Part shown: positions 1-7,864 of the stretch, piece after piece
How the letters are laid out: each line of letters opens with the position of its first letter
Position numbering within the stretch: the stretch's first letter is position 1
NCBI GenBank assembly: GCA_965204915.1
Contig: OZ242023.1
Coordinates: 868,001 to 932,000, forward strand
DNA: 64,000 nucleotides
Direction: 5' to 3'
From: HK1 sp965204915
GTDB lineage: Bacteria > Pseudomonadota > Gammaproteobacteria > HK1
Notes under the pieces: generated by a model
Databases searched by the model: none
The model's input: only the letters and a program-made list of their open reading frames with translations
What the model was told of the DNA's origin: nothing
Position numbers and translations under genes: made by a program

Positions 1-545
1 CCGGACCTCAAGGCGTCGTTCGCGGAGGCGCTGGCCGCCATCTTCGAGCAATTCCGCGACAACTGGCAGAAGATCCACGAGGAGCTGGAGAAGCTGCGGG
101 CGCGGATCGTCAACGCCCGCGAGGAGCCGACCTACGGGCTGCATCGCAAGAAGCAGATGCCCTTCTTCCGGATGTTCCGGCGGGAGCTGTTCGGCACGGC
201 TCCGGTCGCCGCCAGGGACGGCGCCCCCACCAAGGACGGCGGAGGCGAATCGAGGTTGGCGGAGACCCCGGCGTTCTATGGAGTGCGCGAGGAAGAGCGC
301 ATCAGCCGGCTCGTGGACCTCACGCAGAAGGTGTTTCTCGCCGTCGATCGCGAGCTGCGCCTCACCGGCTTCCGGGACAGCATCCTATCCCGGCCCGGAA
401 CCGGCTGAAGGCGGAGGTCCAGAAGACGCTGCTGGCCCCGGAGTTCGTCTCGCTCCCCCGCATCAGGGAGCACCGGGCGCAGCTCGTGAGCCGCGTCATG
501 GAGCTCGCGGAACGCAACAACGACCTCATCCTCTACGCGGAATGA
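1..545 (+). pseudogene. hsdR: Type I restriction enzyme R subunit (HsdR), C-terminal end, frameshifted
   Basis: The window opens inside a reading frame that matches the C-terminal helical region of type I HsdR, the ATP-dependent DNA translocase/endonuclease subunit. The frame reads YGLHRKKQMPFFRMFRREL and later LTGFRDSI. It ends at a stop at 406-408 after a spurious RPGTG tail. The expected continuation (PARNRLKAEVQKTLLAPEF and on to NNDLILYAE) is in another frame and ends at 545. At the junction the sequence atcctatccc looks like a 5-base duplication; removing ctatc restores IPARN. The helicase and nuclease domains lie outside the window. The gene is either a real frameshift mutant or an assembly error. 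The downstream YgjP-like gene is a usual neighbour of hsdR. Confidence 0.8.
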
Positions 546-560
546 TCCGGAGCGGGGGCG

Positions 561-1247
561 ATGGAGCTACGCTACGCGGTCAAGCGCTCGGGCAGGCGGA
601 AGAAGCTCACGATCACCGTCGAACGCGACCGGAGCGTGGTCGTGCACGCACCGGCCGCCACGCCGGACGAAGCGATCCGGCGGGCCGTGGCAGCGAAGCG
701 GCAGTGGATCCACGAAAAGACCCGGCACGGCCGGAAGTACCGGGCGCCGCCGCACCCGCCCGGCAAGGAGCTGGTCAACGGCGAATCGGCGCTCTACCTG
801 GGCCGGAGCTACCGGATCGAGCGGGTGAAGGGAGACGCCGGCGGCGAGATCCGCTTCGACCAGCGCTTCTTCATTCCCGCTTCACTCCCGGACCACGGTC
901 GGTCCGCGATGCGGGACTGGTACGTCGCCAGGGCCAGGGAACGCATCCTGCCCCGGGTGGAGCGCCACGCCCACAGCCTCGGGGTGCGCTGCGGCCGGGC
1001 GCGCATCGTCGACAGCCGCTACCGCTGGGGCTCGTGCACCGTGCGGGGCAACGTCAGCTTCAACTGGCGGCTCATCAAGGCGCCGACGTTCGTCATCGAC
1101 TACGTCGTCGTGCACGAGCTCGCGCACCTGATCGAGTCGAACCATACGGATCGGTTCTGGGGCATCGTGCGCACCCACGCGCCGGGGATGGAAGGGGCGC
1201 GGGCCTGGCTGCGGGAGCACGGACAGCTTCTGGAGGAGCTCGTGTAG
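561..1247 (+). CDS. YgjP-like (M48/SprT-type) zinc metallopeptidase
   Basis: A 228-residue protein of the YgjP/DUF45 family of minigluzincin-like zinc peptidases, often encoded directly behind hsdR in type I restriction operons. The zinc site is visible as VHELAHLIESNH: HELAH at residues 185-189 with a third His at 195. It is preceded by the family motif YRWGSC near 154-159. The ATG start follows gagcggggg, a plausible ribosome binding site, 16 bases after the hsdR stop, so co-transcription is likely. Its cellular role is not established; restriction-system regulation or repair has been proposed for such neighbours. The family assignment is firm, the role is not. Confidence 0.88.
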   Translation: MELRYAVKRSGRRKKLTITVERDRSVVVHAPAATPDEAIRRAVAAKRQWIHEKTRHGRKYRAPPHPPGKELVNGESALYLGRSYRIERVKGDAGGEIRFDQRFFIPASLPDHGRSAMRDWYVARARERILPRVERHAHSLGVRCGRARIVDSRYRWGSCTVRGNVSFNWRLIKAPTFVIDYVVVHELAHLIESNHTDRFWGIVRTHAPGMEGARAWLREHGQLLEELV

Positions 1248-1325
1248 CCGCCGGTAGCAGCCGGAGCCGTCGGCAAGAGCAATGGACCCGAATACCGGAC
1301 CGGCCGATCACCGTCCTCCGCGCCC

Positions 1326-1436
1326 GGTCTCGCCGTCGCCGGCGAGGAGTTCGAGTTGAAGCCTGTGCCGAGTAGTATCGACCTTTGTCAATTGCCTCTG
1401 GTCTCGACGTCGCCGGCGAGGGGTTCGAGTTGAAGC
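1326..1436. repeat. CRISPR-like repeat pair (two 37-nt repeats, one 37-nt spacer)
   Basis: Two 37-base direct repeats (1326-1362 and 1400-1436) differ at two positions and are separated by exactly 37 bases. Each contains the palindrome TCGCCGGCGA and ends in GTTGAAGC, similar to the 3' ends of many CRISPR repeats. No further unit is seen at the same period on either side, and no cas gene is in the window. The second repeat lies inside the open frame of the S24 remnant. It may be a relic mini-array or a chance/duplicated segment. Confidence 0.35.
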
Positions 1437-1950
1437 TGGCCTCAACCTCGGGTTCACCCTCGTCTCGCTCGAAGCCGAGCGCGTCAAGCGGGAAGCGTTC
1501 AAGGCCCTTCTGCCGCTCTACTCGCTCAAGGCCGCCGCCGGGTACTTCGGGAACGCCGAGCCGGTGGAGCCCGAGGGTTGGGTGGAGGCGGACGGCGTGG
1601 GACGGCTCGACGAGAGGATGTTCGTCTGCCGGGCCGCAGGCCGTTCGATGGAGCCCAGGATCCACGACGGCGATTGCGTGGTCTTCCGCGCGAAGCCGGC
1701 CGGAACGCGGCAGGGGAGGATCGTGCTCGTGCAGTATCGCGGCGAGGCCGACCCGGACACGGGTGGTTCGTACACCGTCAAGCGCTACTCGTCGGAGAAG
1801 GTGGCCGCGGAAGGCGGCGACTGGCGCCACGCGCGAATCGTGCTGTCCCCGACGAACCCGCAGTACGAGCCGATTGTCTTCTCCCCGGAGGAGAGCGGGC
1901 ATGTGGGGGTCATCGCGGAGATGGCGACGGTGCTGCGGGGTGGGCTATAG
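1360..1950 (+). pseudogene. S24-family peptidase (LexA-like) domain, N-terminally truncated
   Basis: The frame is open from 1360 to 1950 but has no ATG or TTG upstream of a GTG at 1564. The protein segment reads LYSLKAAAGYFG, then AGRSMEPRIHDGD, where Ser is the S24 nucleophile, and later YTVKRY with the likely catalytic Lys. This arrangement is typical of the C-terminal S24 module of helicase-S24 fusion proteins found in restriction and defence islands, rather than of a free LexA repressor, since no helix-turn-helix is present. The N-terminal part is missing and the CRISPR-like repeat occupies its place. A protein of 128 residues could still be made from GTG 1564. Confidence 0.65.
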
Positions 1951-2143
1951 CGCCCTGGCTGTCGCCTTCCCGGCGCTGGTGAAGGCGATCGGGTCATCGG
2001 GTGCGGGGACCGGATCGGCGCTTCGAGGTAGGGGTGATCCGGAAACGCCCCGCCCAAGCTCGACCGGCAGGAACGAGAGCAAAGGCAGGGAAACCCCGCT
2101 AACATGCAGGCCTCATGACCACGGCAGCAACGGGAGGGCCACG

Positions 2144-2329
2144 ATGGACAGGCTTGATGGAGAGGCACGGAAGGCGCCGCAAAGTCTTGGCCCCGAGGAA
2201 GAGGCACGGGCACGGCGGGCAAAAGCCGCCGAGGCCGACAGCCGGCGAGCGAAAGAGCTCGCGGAAAAGGCGGGATTCGGGGACTACAGCATCGACTTCA
2301 TCCGTCGGGCTCGCGGTATCGGGAGGTGA
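2144..2329 (+). CDS. Small putative antitoxin for the adjacent PIN protein
   Basis: A 61-residue, highly charged, alanine- and arginine-rich protein with a long predicted helix (about residues 15-45) and the tail GDYSIDFIRRARGIGR. No family is recognised. It overlaps the following PIN-domain gene by four bases (GTGA), and its size and charge suit an antitoxin, so the pair is read as a VapBC-like module. The ATG follows gggagggccacg. Function is inferred from position only. Confidence 0.55.
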   Translation: MDRLDGEARKAPQSLGPEEEARARRAKAAEADSRRAKELAEKAGFGDYSIDFIRRARGIGR

Positions 2330-2880
2330 GTCCCCGTCATTGGTGGACGGCCTCGACCAATGGCGAGGTCGTCTTCGACTGCAATGTCCCGCTTGATTAC
2401 GCCTGTAACACCGGCCAACGGGGAGACTGGGCAAGGGATGTCATCAAGTGGGTCAAAACGGAAGATCACACGATATTCATATCGGCGATGGCCCACGGCG
2501 AGATCCTCGCGGTGCTGCGCACCCTCGAGTTACGGCAGATCGCGGACAGCAGGAAGATGCACCCGGAAAGCCCGGGGGACTTCGCCGCCGTCGATGCACA
2601 AACGATCCGGTCACTGAGCGAGCAGATCTGGAGCGTGCAAGTCAGACCCATCGACCTGTCCGCAGAGCTCAGGGATCGGTGCCTCGAACTGCGACAGAAC
2701 ATCGTCCCTTACGACGCCTGGTACGTCGCGATCGCGGAGCATTACGACGCCCCTTTGTTCACGACGGACGAAAAGCTCGTCAACGCCATCGGCCACACCA
2801 ACAGCACGTGCACCGCCTACAGCTTCAGAACCGATACGGAACGGCGGAACAGGGAGCAAGGCCGATCCCGCATCGAATGA
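2326..2880 (+). CDS. PIN-domain ribonuclease (VapC-like toxin)
   Basis: A 184-residue PIN-domain protein, expected to be a Mg-dependent RNase toxin. All four acidic positions of the fold can be seen: Asp in VVFDCNVPLDYA near residue 18, Glu in SAMAHGEI near 53, Asp in VPYDAWYVAIAE near 128 and Asp in LFTTDEKL near 147. The start is a GTG overlapping the stop of the upstream small gene, so translation is probably coupled. It is longer than a typical VapC (about 130 residues), owing to an N-terminal leader and a basic tail. A tRNA-cleaving toxin is likely, but the target cannot be told from sequence. Confidence 0.75.
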   Translation: MSPRHWWTASTNGEVVFDCNVPLDYACNTGQRGDWARDVIKWVKTEDHTIFISAMAHGEILAVLRTLELRQIADSRKMHPESPGDFAAVDAQTIRSLSEQIWSVQVRPIDLSAELRDRCLELRQNIVPYDAWYVAIAEHYDAPLFTTDEKLVNAIGHTNSTCTAYSFRTDTERRNREQGRSRIE

Positions 2881-3049
2881 CTCCGCGAGCCGCGCAGGCC
2901 GCAGCAGCACATACCCCCCAAGCCGCGCCCCACGTTTTGAGCGTACATGAACGGGGCGAGCCGCGGGCTGCCGCTGCCGGGCGACCCGCACTACTTCAAC
3001 CGCACCCGCGGCGACGCCTTGAACCGCCCCGAGTTTCCCGGAGGGTGAT

Positions 3050-3192
3050 TTGCATGAGTCGGGCCGCGATGGCCGACCCATGCAGTTGGTTGAAGTACGA
3101 TGCCTCCATCCCCGCCGGAGGCATGTATCCGAGCAGTCCAAGGAGCCGACGGCGATTGTACCAGTAGACCCGGTCGAGGGTTGGCGAGCTCC
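3050..3192 (-). mobile_element. IS3-family transposase OrfB remnant (C-terminal end only)
   Basis: On the minus strand the segment encodes LDRVYWYNRRRLLGLLGYM, PPAGMEASYFNQL and QITLRETRGGS, matching the C-terminal end of IS3-family OrfB integrases (the W-N-RR-L--P-EA-Y pattern followed by a degenerate tail). The catalytic DDE core is absent and no inverted repeats or matching right end were found, so this is a dead fragment. The rest of 2881-3305 holds no other recognisable feature. Confidence 0.65.
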
Positions 3193-3305
3193 ACCGCTTC
3201 GGGCCGCACGGCCGGGCATCGCCGGCTCGACCGCCGCCGCGGGTTGCGGGAGAATCCGCACAACGTTCACGATCCGGCGCGAGAACCGCGAAAAGGGGGC
3301 TCCCG

Positions 3306-3923
3306 ATGGAAGAGGCGCAGACCATACCCGCGCGCAGGGGCAGCGCCGCCTTCGTGCGGCAGGGACAGATGGTGAAGGTCATCAACACCCACGGCGAGCA
3401 GGTCGTGGACACGTGGGCGTTCGTGCGGCACGACCTGCGGGAGTTCATGTCGATGGAGCACACCCGCGCGACGCTGGTCAAGATCATGCCCGCCGTCGGC
3501 GACTGCCTGTACACGACGCGGCGCCGCCCGATCCTGAAGATCGTGGAGGACACGTCGCCGGGCATCCACGACACCCTGATGGCGGCCTGCGACGACTACC
3601 GGTACGGGCTGCTCGGCTGCACCGGGTACCACGACAACTGCACCGACAACCTGTGGGCGGCGATGCACGCCCTCGGGCTCACCCCGCCCGAGACCCCGAG
3701 CCCCCTCAACCTGTTCATGAACATCCCGTGGCAGAGCGACGGGGCGCTCTCGTTCGATCCTCCCGTGACCCGTCCCGGTGATTCCATCACCTTCGAGGCG
3801 CAGCTCGACGCGGTCATGGCCTTCTCCGCCTGCCCGCAGGACATCCTGCCCATCAACGGAAGGGCGGGACAGCCCACCGAAGCCCATTTCCGAGTCTTCG
3901 ATCCGGATACTCCGCCATGCTGA
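3306..3923 (+). CDS. DUF1989 / urea carboxylase-associated family protein
   Basis: A 205-residue cytosolic protein of the DUF1989 family, whose members accompany urea carboxylase or aminomethyltransferase-like genes and probably bind a metal. Diagnostic motifs are VINTHGEQVVDTWAF, EFMSMEHTRA, CTGYHDNCTDNLW and the C-terminal DILPING. The ATG start follows a ribosome-binding-like aaaagggggctcccg. No urea carboxylase lies nearby; the neighbours (DUF1330, formate-tetrahydrofolate ligase) suggest nitrogen or one-carbon metabolism. The last residues (FDPDTPPC) are shorter than in some relatives. Confidence 0.8.
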   Translation: MEEAQTIPARRGSAAFVRQGQMVKVINTHGEQVVDTWAFVRHDLREFMSMEHTRATLVKIMPAVGDCLYTTRRRPILKIVEDTSPGIHDTLMAACDDYRYGLLGCTGYHDNCTDNLWAAMHALGLTPPETPSPLNLFMNIPWQSDGALSFDPPVTRPGDSITFEAQLDAVMAFSACPQDILPINGRAGQPTEAHFRVFDPDTPPC

Positions 3924-4035
3924 ACGTTCGGATCTCCGACCCAGCCCGCCCGTCGAGCCGGACCCGTGGCGAGTCCTCCCTTCGGACCGGCGAGGGAGGC
4001 AACGGGATCACACCCGGGAACGGCGTGTCCCCAAT

Positions 4036-4053
4036 CCGGCATAGCCGGAACCA
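4036..4053 (+). repeat. Dispersed 19-bp repeat CCGGCATAGCCGGAACCA
   Basis: The word CCGGCATAGCCGGAACCA recurs at 19920-19938 (same strand) and at 32152-32170 (opposite strand), each time between genes or upstream of a start codon. It contains the palindrome CCGGcatagCCGG. It is probably a short interspersed palindromic element. Confidence 0.7.
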
Positions 4054-4230
4054 AGCGCCTGTCATGAACCTGGGAGCGGTGCATCCTGACGGACGCGGGC
4101 GTCCCGCCCGCTTTGTCATGTGGCGGGCCTTCGGCCCACCTGCGGGCGGGACGCCCGTGTCCCGAAGGGACACGCCGATCCCAGGACGCACCGCTCCCGG
4201 GAATCCGGCATCAGGGAGCCGAAAGCCGAT

Positions 4231-4277
4231 CGGCAGATGATTCTTCGTCGTTTTGTCGAAGATTCCACGGGTAAGAG
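4231..4277 (-). repeat. Dispersed hairpin repeat (copy 1)
   Basis: The segment is near-identical, in inverse orientation, to 32097-32140. The core TCTTCGTCGTTTTGTCGAAGA is an imperfect hairpin with TCTTCG/CGAAGA arms, followed by ccacgggtaagag. In both places a CCGGCATAGCCGGAACCA element lies nearby, so the two words may belong to one small non-autonomous element. Confidence 0.65.
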
Positions 4278-4311
4278 GCCATCGGACACGGGCGTCCCGC
4301 GATCTCGGCGC

Positions 4312-4340
4312 CGTCATTCCCGCGAAAGCGGGAATCCATG
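4312..4340. repeat. REP-type palindrome (CATTCCCGCGAAAGCGGGAAT)
   Basis: A short palindrome with arms ATTCCCGC/GCGGGAAT around gaaa, of the REP type common in proteobacterial intergenic DNA. A second member is at 45266-45295. It may act as a transcription attenuator or a target for RayT-like transposases; none is encoded here. Confidence 0.75.
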
Positions 4341-4422
4341 TGTTCCGGGCGGCGCGTCATGCCGGATACAGGCGTCTCGCCCGCAGATACCTGCAAATAC
4401 CCGCAAATGAAGGAGCCGCCCC

Positions 4423-4710
4423 ATGAGCGCATACGTCATCGCCGAAGTCGAAGTCACCGACCCCGAGACGTTCGAGGAGTATCGAAAGCTGGTCCCCCCG
4501 ACGATCGAGGCGTTCGGAGGCCGCTACATGGTGCGAGGAGGCGCCATCGGCAGCCTGGAGGGAGGCTGGCAGCCGAAGCGGATGGTGGTCATCGAGTTCG
4601 ACGACGCGGAGCGTGCGAAGGCGTGGCACGACTCCGAGCTCTACGCGCCGGCCAGGGCGCTGCGCGAGGCGTCCACCCACACCCGGATGATCGTGGTAGA
4701 CGGGGTGTGA
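4423..4710 (+). CDS. DUF1330 family protein
   Basis: A 95-residue protein of the DUF1330 family, a ferredoxin-like dimeric alpha/beta barrel fold. It shows the family pattern from the N-terminus: AYVIAEVEVTDPETFEEY, then PTIEAFGGRYMVRGG, GWQPKRMVVIEFDD and AKAWHDSELY. The ATG follows tgaaggagccgcccc, a clear Shine-Dalgarno site. Biochemical role is unknown for the family. The next small gene follows after 68 bases on the same strand and may be co-transcribed. Confidence 0.88.
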   Translation: MSAYVIAEVEVTDPETFEEYRKLVPPTIEAFGGRYMVRGGAIGSLEGGWQPKRMVVIEFDDAERAKAWHDSELYAPARALREASTHTRMIVVDGV

Positions 4711-4778
4711 GCGGTCCGCTCGGGGCGCATCGGGCGGCAGGGCGGGAGCGGCACGGGAGCCGCGCTGAAGAGACGGCC

Positions 4779-4982
4779 ATGGACAGATACGGCATCCGCA
4801 TCACCCTCCCGCCCGGAGACACGATGTCCGCGGCCCATCTGCTGGGCCCGGACTTCGAGGCGTTTCGGTGGTACGACTCGCGCGAGGCGCGCGACGAGGC
4901 ATTCGAGGCCATGCAGCGCCACCCGGACTACTACCGCCGCGGCGATACGCCGACGCAGGTGCTGGCGAAGATCGACCCCTGA
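4779..4982 (+). CDS. Small uncharacterised protein (67 aa)
   Basis: A 67-residue acidic protein beginning MDRYGIRITLPPGDTM, with FEAFRWYDSREARDEAF and a tail YYRRGDTPTQVLAKIDP. It has no membrane segment or signal peptide. The ordered codon use and the RBS-like cgctgaagagacggcc before ATG support a real gene. No family name is known to me. Confidence 0.6.
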   Translation: MDRYGIRITLPPGDTMSAAHLLGPDFEAFRWYDSREARDEAFEAMQRHPDYYRRGDTPTQVLAKIDP

Positions 4983-5038
4983 AAGATCGACTCCTGAGCG
5001 GCAACCGCTGACGGGTTGCCCGGTGATTCCTCCGGACA

Positions 5039-5503
5039 CTACCCCGGGGGAGGGCTTTCCGGCGAAGCCGCCAAGGCGTGCTCCCACTCCGAGACGAAGG
5101 AGTCGATGCTCGCCCGCGCCGGGTCCGCGTCCGGCCCGATCTTCTCGGCGCGCAGGTAGATGATGACCAGGGTCAGGGCGGTGAGGGCGCCGTCGTCGCG
5201 GCGCCGTCGGGCTTCGCGGTGCTGCGTCCTGAAGTGGTCGATGAGCGGGGCGTAGCGCGAGGAATCGCCGCCGCCGCGGGCATGGGCGGTTCGGAGCGCG
5301 TCCCCAACCTGCAGCGCGACGTCGCGGAGCCGTTCGCTCGGCGAGACGGCCCTCGCCGTTTCGATGATCGTCGTCGCGTCCCGGTTGAGCCGCGCGGCCT
5401 CGCGCCGCGGGCCGAACAGCCACGCGAGCACCCCTTGCTTCCCTCCGGGACGACGCATTCTCGATTCAGGCCGTTTCGGTTCGGATCGGTCGGTTCGTGC
5501 CAT
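5039..5503 (-). CDS. Uncharacterised helical protein
   Basis: A protein of up to 154 residues, convergent with the 4779 gene. It begins with a basic segment; a second possible start is the Met at residue 16, before RRPGGKQGVLAWLFGP. The rest looks all-helical, with LIDHFRTQHREARRRRDDG followed by ALTALTLVIIYLRAEKIG and a Pro-rich tail. No family or motif is recognised. Reading-frame quality supports coding, but function cannot be assigned. Confidence 0.5.
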   Translation of the reverse strand: MARTDRSEPKRPESRMRRPGGKQGVLAWLFGPRREAARLNRDATTIIETARAVSPSERLRDVALQVGDALRTAHARGGGDSSRYAPLIDHFRTQHREARRRRDDGALTALTLVIIYLRAEKIGPDADPARASIDSFVSEWEHALAASPESPPPG

Positions 5504-5837
5504 GGCATTCGGTTCAGGGCGTTCGGTTCAGATCGGCTCGACCCAGGCCGTTCGTCCCGGTCCGCTCGGCCCAGGGCGCCGCGTGCCCGGGTGCGGTGGC
5601 TCCCCGTGCGATCCTCCCAGGAGCCCGCCCGTGACGACGAGCAATCCACCGGCCGGAGCGGATCGCGAAGCGTCCGTCGGAAGCGTCCGTCGGTCGCGCA
5701 GACGTCCCGCGCATCCGGTATCCTCCCGCCGCCGCACGGCGATTGCAACGGTGGCCCTGCCCGGTGGCCTTGCCCGTACCGGCGCCGTCCGCAGTACCAC
5801 CTACGAATCCACCCCACCACCCCAGGAGGACGAGGCG
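5504..5837. other. Intergenic region upstream of fhs with short TTCGGTTC repeats
   Basis: No gene is recognised. The left part carries several near-copies of TTCGGTTC(A/G)G between about 5466 and 5530. The right end contains the fhs ribosome binding site AGGAGG at 5824-5829. Confidence 0.5.
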
Positions 5838-7511
5838 TTGGCGAAGAGCGACATCGAGATCGCCAGGGAGGCGAGGCAGAGGCCGATCGCGGAGATCGGC
5901 GACCGGTTGGGGATCCCCCGCGAGGCGCTGCTGCCCTATGGACACACGAAGGCGAAGATCGACCTCGACTACGTCGATTCGCTCTCCGGCCGGGGAGACG
6001 GAAAGCTCGTGCTGGTCACCGCGATCACCCCGACCCCGGCCGGTGAAGGCAAGACCACCACCTCGGTGGGGCTCGCCGACGGGCTGAACCGGATCGGCAA
6101 GGAGACGCTGGTCTGCCTGCGCGAGCCCAGCCTCGGACCGTGCTTCGGGGTGAAGGGCGGGGCGGCGGGCGGCGGCTACGCGCAGGTGGTGCCGATGGAG
6201 GACATCAACCTGCACTTCACCGGCGACTTCCACGCCATCGGCGCCGCCAACAACCTGCTGGCGGCGCTGCTCGACAACCACATCCACCAGGGCAACGCGC
6301 TGGGGCTCGACGCCCGGCGCATCTCGTGGCGACGGGTGGTGGACATGAACGACCGGGCGCTGCGCGAGATCGTCTGCTCGCTGGGCGGCATCGGCAACGG
6401 GTTCCCGCGCAGCGACGGCTTCGACATCACCGTGGCCTCCGAGGTGATGGCGATCTTCTGCCTCGCCTCGGACCTCAAGGACCTCCGGCGCCGCCTCGGC
6501 AACGTCGTGGTCGGGCAGACACGGGCGCGCGAGCCGGTCACCGCGCGCGATCTGAAGGCCGACGGCGCGATGACGGTGCTGCTCAAGGACGCCCTCGCCC
6601 CGAACCTGGTGCAGACCCTGGAGAACAACCCGGCCGTCATCCACGGCGGCCCCTTCGCGAACATCGCCCACGGCTGCAACTCGGTGATCGCCACCCGCAC
6701 GTCGCTCAAGCTCGCGGACTACGTCGTCACCGAGGCCGGGTTCGGGGCGGACCTCGGAGCCGAGAAGTTCTTCGACATCAAGTGCCGCAAGGCCGGCATC
6801 GCGCCCGGCGCGGTGGTGCTGGTGGCCACCCTGCGCGCGCTGAAGATGCACGGCGGCGTGGCGCTTGCGGATCTGGGGCGGGAGGACGTGGCCGCGGTCA
6901 GGGCGGGATGCGCGAACCTCTCGCGCCATCTGGCCAACGTCAGGCAGTTCGGGGTGCCGGCGGTGGTCGCGGTGAACCGGTTCTCGGCCGACACCGAAGC
7001 GGAGCTCCAGGCCGTCGTCGACGCCGCCGGGGCCGAGGGCGCGAGCGCGATCGTCTGCTCCCACTGGGCGGACGGCGGGGCCGGGACCGAGGCGCTGGCG
7101 CGACACGTGGTGGAGATGATCGAAGCGGGGGAGGGCGCGTTCCGGCCCCTCTACCCCGACGAGATGCCGCTGTGGGAGAAGGTGGAGACGGTGGCGAAGC
7201 GGATCTACGGCGCCTCCGGCATCACCGCGACCACGGTGGTGCGCAACCGGTTCAGGACGCTGCAGGAGGGCGGGTACGGCCACTTCCCCGTCTGCATGGC
7301 GAAGACCCAGTACAGCTTCTCCACGGATCCCTCGCTCAAGGGCGCCCCGGAGGGCCACGAGGTGCCGGTGCGGGAGCTGCGGCTCTCCGCCGGGGCGGAG
7401 TTCGTGGTGGCCATCTGCGGCGACATGATGACGATGCCCGGCCTGCCGAAGTCCCCGGCGGCCGAGGGGATCCACCTCGACGACGCGGGCCGGATCGAGG
7501 GGCTGTTCTGA
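5838..7511 (+). CDS. fhs: Formate-tetrahydrofolate ligase
   Basis: Fhs joins formate to tetrahydrofolate with ATP to give 10-formyl-THF. The protein is 557 residues, the normal full length. The ATP-binding loop TPTPAGEGKTTT is at residues 64-75, followed by the family blocks REPSLGPCFGVKGGAAGGGYAQ, where the THF/ATP site lies, NLHFTGDFHAI, and the C-terminal GDMMTMPGLPKSP. The start is a TTG eight bases after a perfect AGGAGG; longer upstream translations have no family similarity. A UxaA-type pair follows after 44 bases on the same strand. With the MttB-like methyltransferase at 30.5 kb it suggests use of C1 units from methylated compounds. Confidence 0.97.
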   Translation: MAKSDIEIAREARQRPIAEIGDRLGIPREALLPYGHTKAKIDLDYVDSLSGRGDGKLVLVTAITPTPAGEGKTTTSVGLADGLNRIGKETLVCLREPSLGPCFGVKGGAAGGGYAQVVPMEDINLHFTGDFHAIGAANNLLAALLDNHIHQGNALGLDARRISWRRVVDMNDRALREIVCSLGGIGNGFPRSDGFDITVASEVMAIFCLASDLKDLRRRLGNVVVGQTRAREPVTARDLKADGAMTVLLKDALAPNLVQTLENNPAVIHGGPFANIAHGCNSVIATRTSLKLADYVVTEAGFGADLGAEKFFDIKCRKAGIAPGAVVLVATLRALKMHGGVALADLGREDVAAVRAGCANLSRHLANVRQFGVPAVVAVNRFSADTEAELQAVVDAAGAEGASAIVCSHWADGGAGTEALARHVVEMIEAGEGAFRPLYPDEMPLWEKVETVAKRIYGASGITATTVVRNRFRTLQEGGYGHFPVCMAKTQYSFSTDPSLKGAPEGHEVPVRELRLSAGAEFVVAICGDMMTMPGLPKSPAAEGIHLDDAGRIEGLF

Positions 7512-7555
7512 CGCCCGCCGGCCCGCCATGCCACAGGGATGAACGGATCTTCCCC

Positions 7556-7864
7556 ATGAGACGGATCGTCGTATTGAACGATGCCGACAACGTCGCGACG
7601 AGCCTCGCGCCGCTCGAAGCAGGGTCCCGGATCGAAGTGGCGCCGGGCGGCGAGCGCCGGGACGTCACGGTGCTCGACCCGATCCCCTTCGGCCACAAGA
7701 TCGCGATCCGGCGCATGGCCCCGGGGGACGACGTGCTGAAGTACGGCGAGGTGATCGGGCGCGCGAGCGAGCCCATCGAGCCCGGCCGCTGGGTGCACGT
7801 GCACAACGTCGAATCGGTGCGCGCGCGGGGAGACGTCGATGGGGAGGTGTCGAATGACCGGTGA
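7556..7864 (+). CDS. UxaA-family small subunit (SAF domain; altronate dehydratase N-terminal or SuyA-like)
   Basis: A 102-residue SAF-domain protein corresponding to the N-terminal module of altronate/galactarate dehydratases or the small subunit of (2R)-sulfolactate sulfo-lyase. The core FGHKIAIRRMAPGDDVLKYG followed by EVIGRASEPIEPGRWVHVHN is diagnostic of the family. It overlaps the next gene, which encodes the catalytic part, by 11 bases, so the two probably form one split enzyme. Substrate (altronate, galactarate, sulfolactate or another hydroxy acid) cannot be fixed from sequence alone. Confidence 0.85.
   Translation: MRRIVVLNDADNVATSLAPLEAGSRIEVAPGGERRDVTVLDPIPFGHKIAIRRMAPGDDVLKYGEVIGRASEPIEPGRWVHVHNVESVRARGDVDGEVSNDR

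Larger units (their letters stand above)
3924..4422. other. Intergenic region rich in palindromes and dispersed repeats
   Basis: No gene is recognised in these 500 bases. The segment contains three dispersed elements described separately (4036-4053, 4231-4277, 4312-4340). It also contains a large GC-rich inverted structure: cgggcgtcccgcccg near 4093, followed at about 4143 by gcgggcgggacgcccg, which could fold as a strong hairpin downstream of the DUF1989 gene. Confidence 0.6.

Noticed and set aside
1400..1436. tRNA-like GGTTCGAG word in the repeat
   Set aside because: No acceptor stem, anticodon arm or CCA context could be paired around it; no tRNA was found in the window.
5514..7529. A 671-codon minus-strand frame
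   Set aside because: It is the antisense of fhs; fhs has full family similarity and a perfect ribosome binding site.
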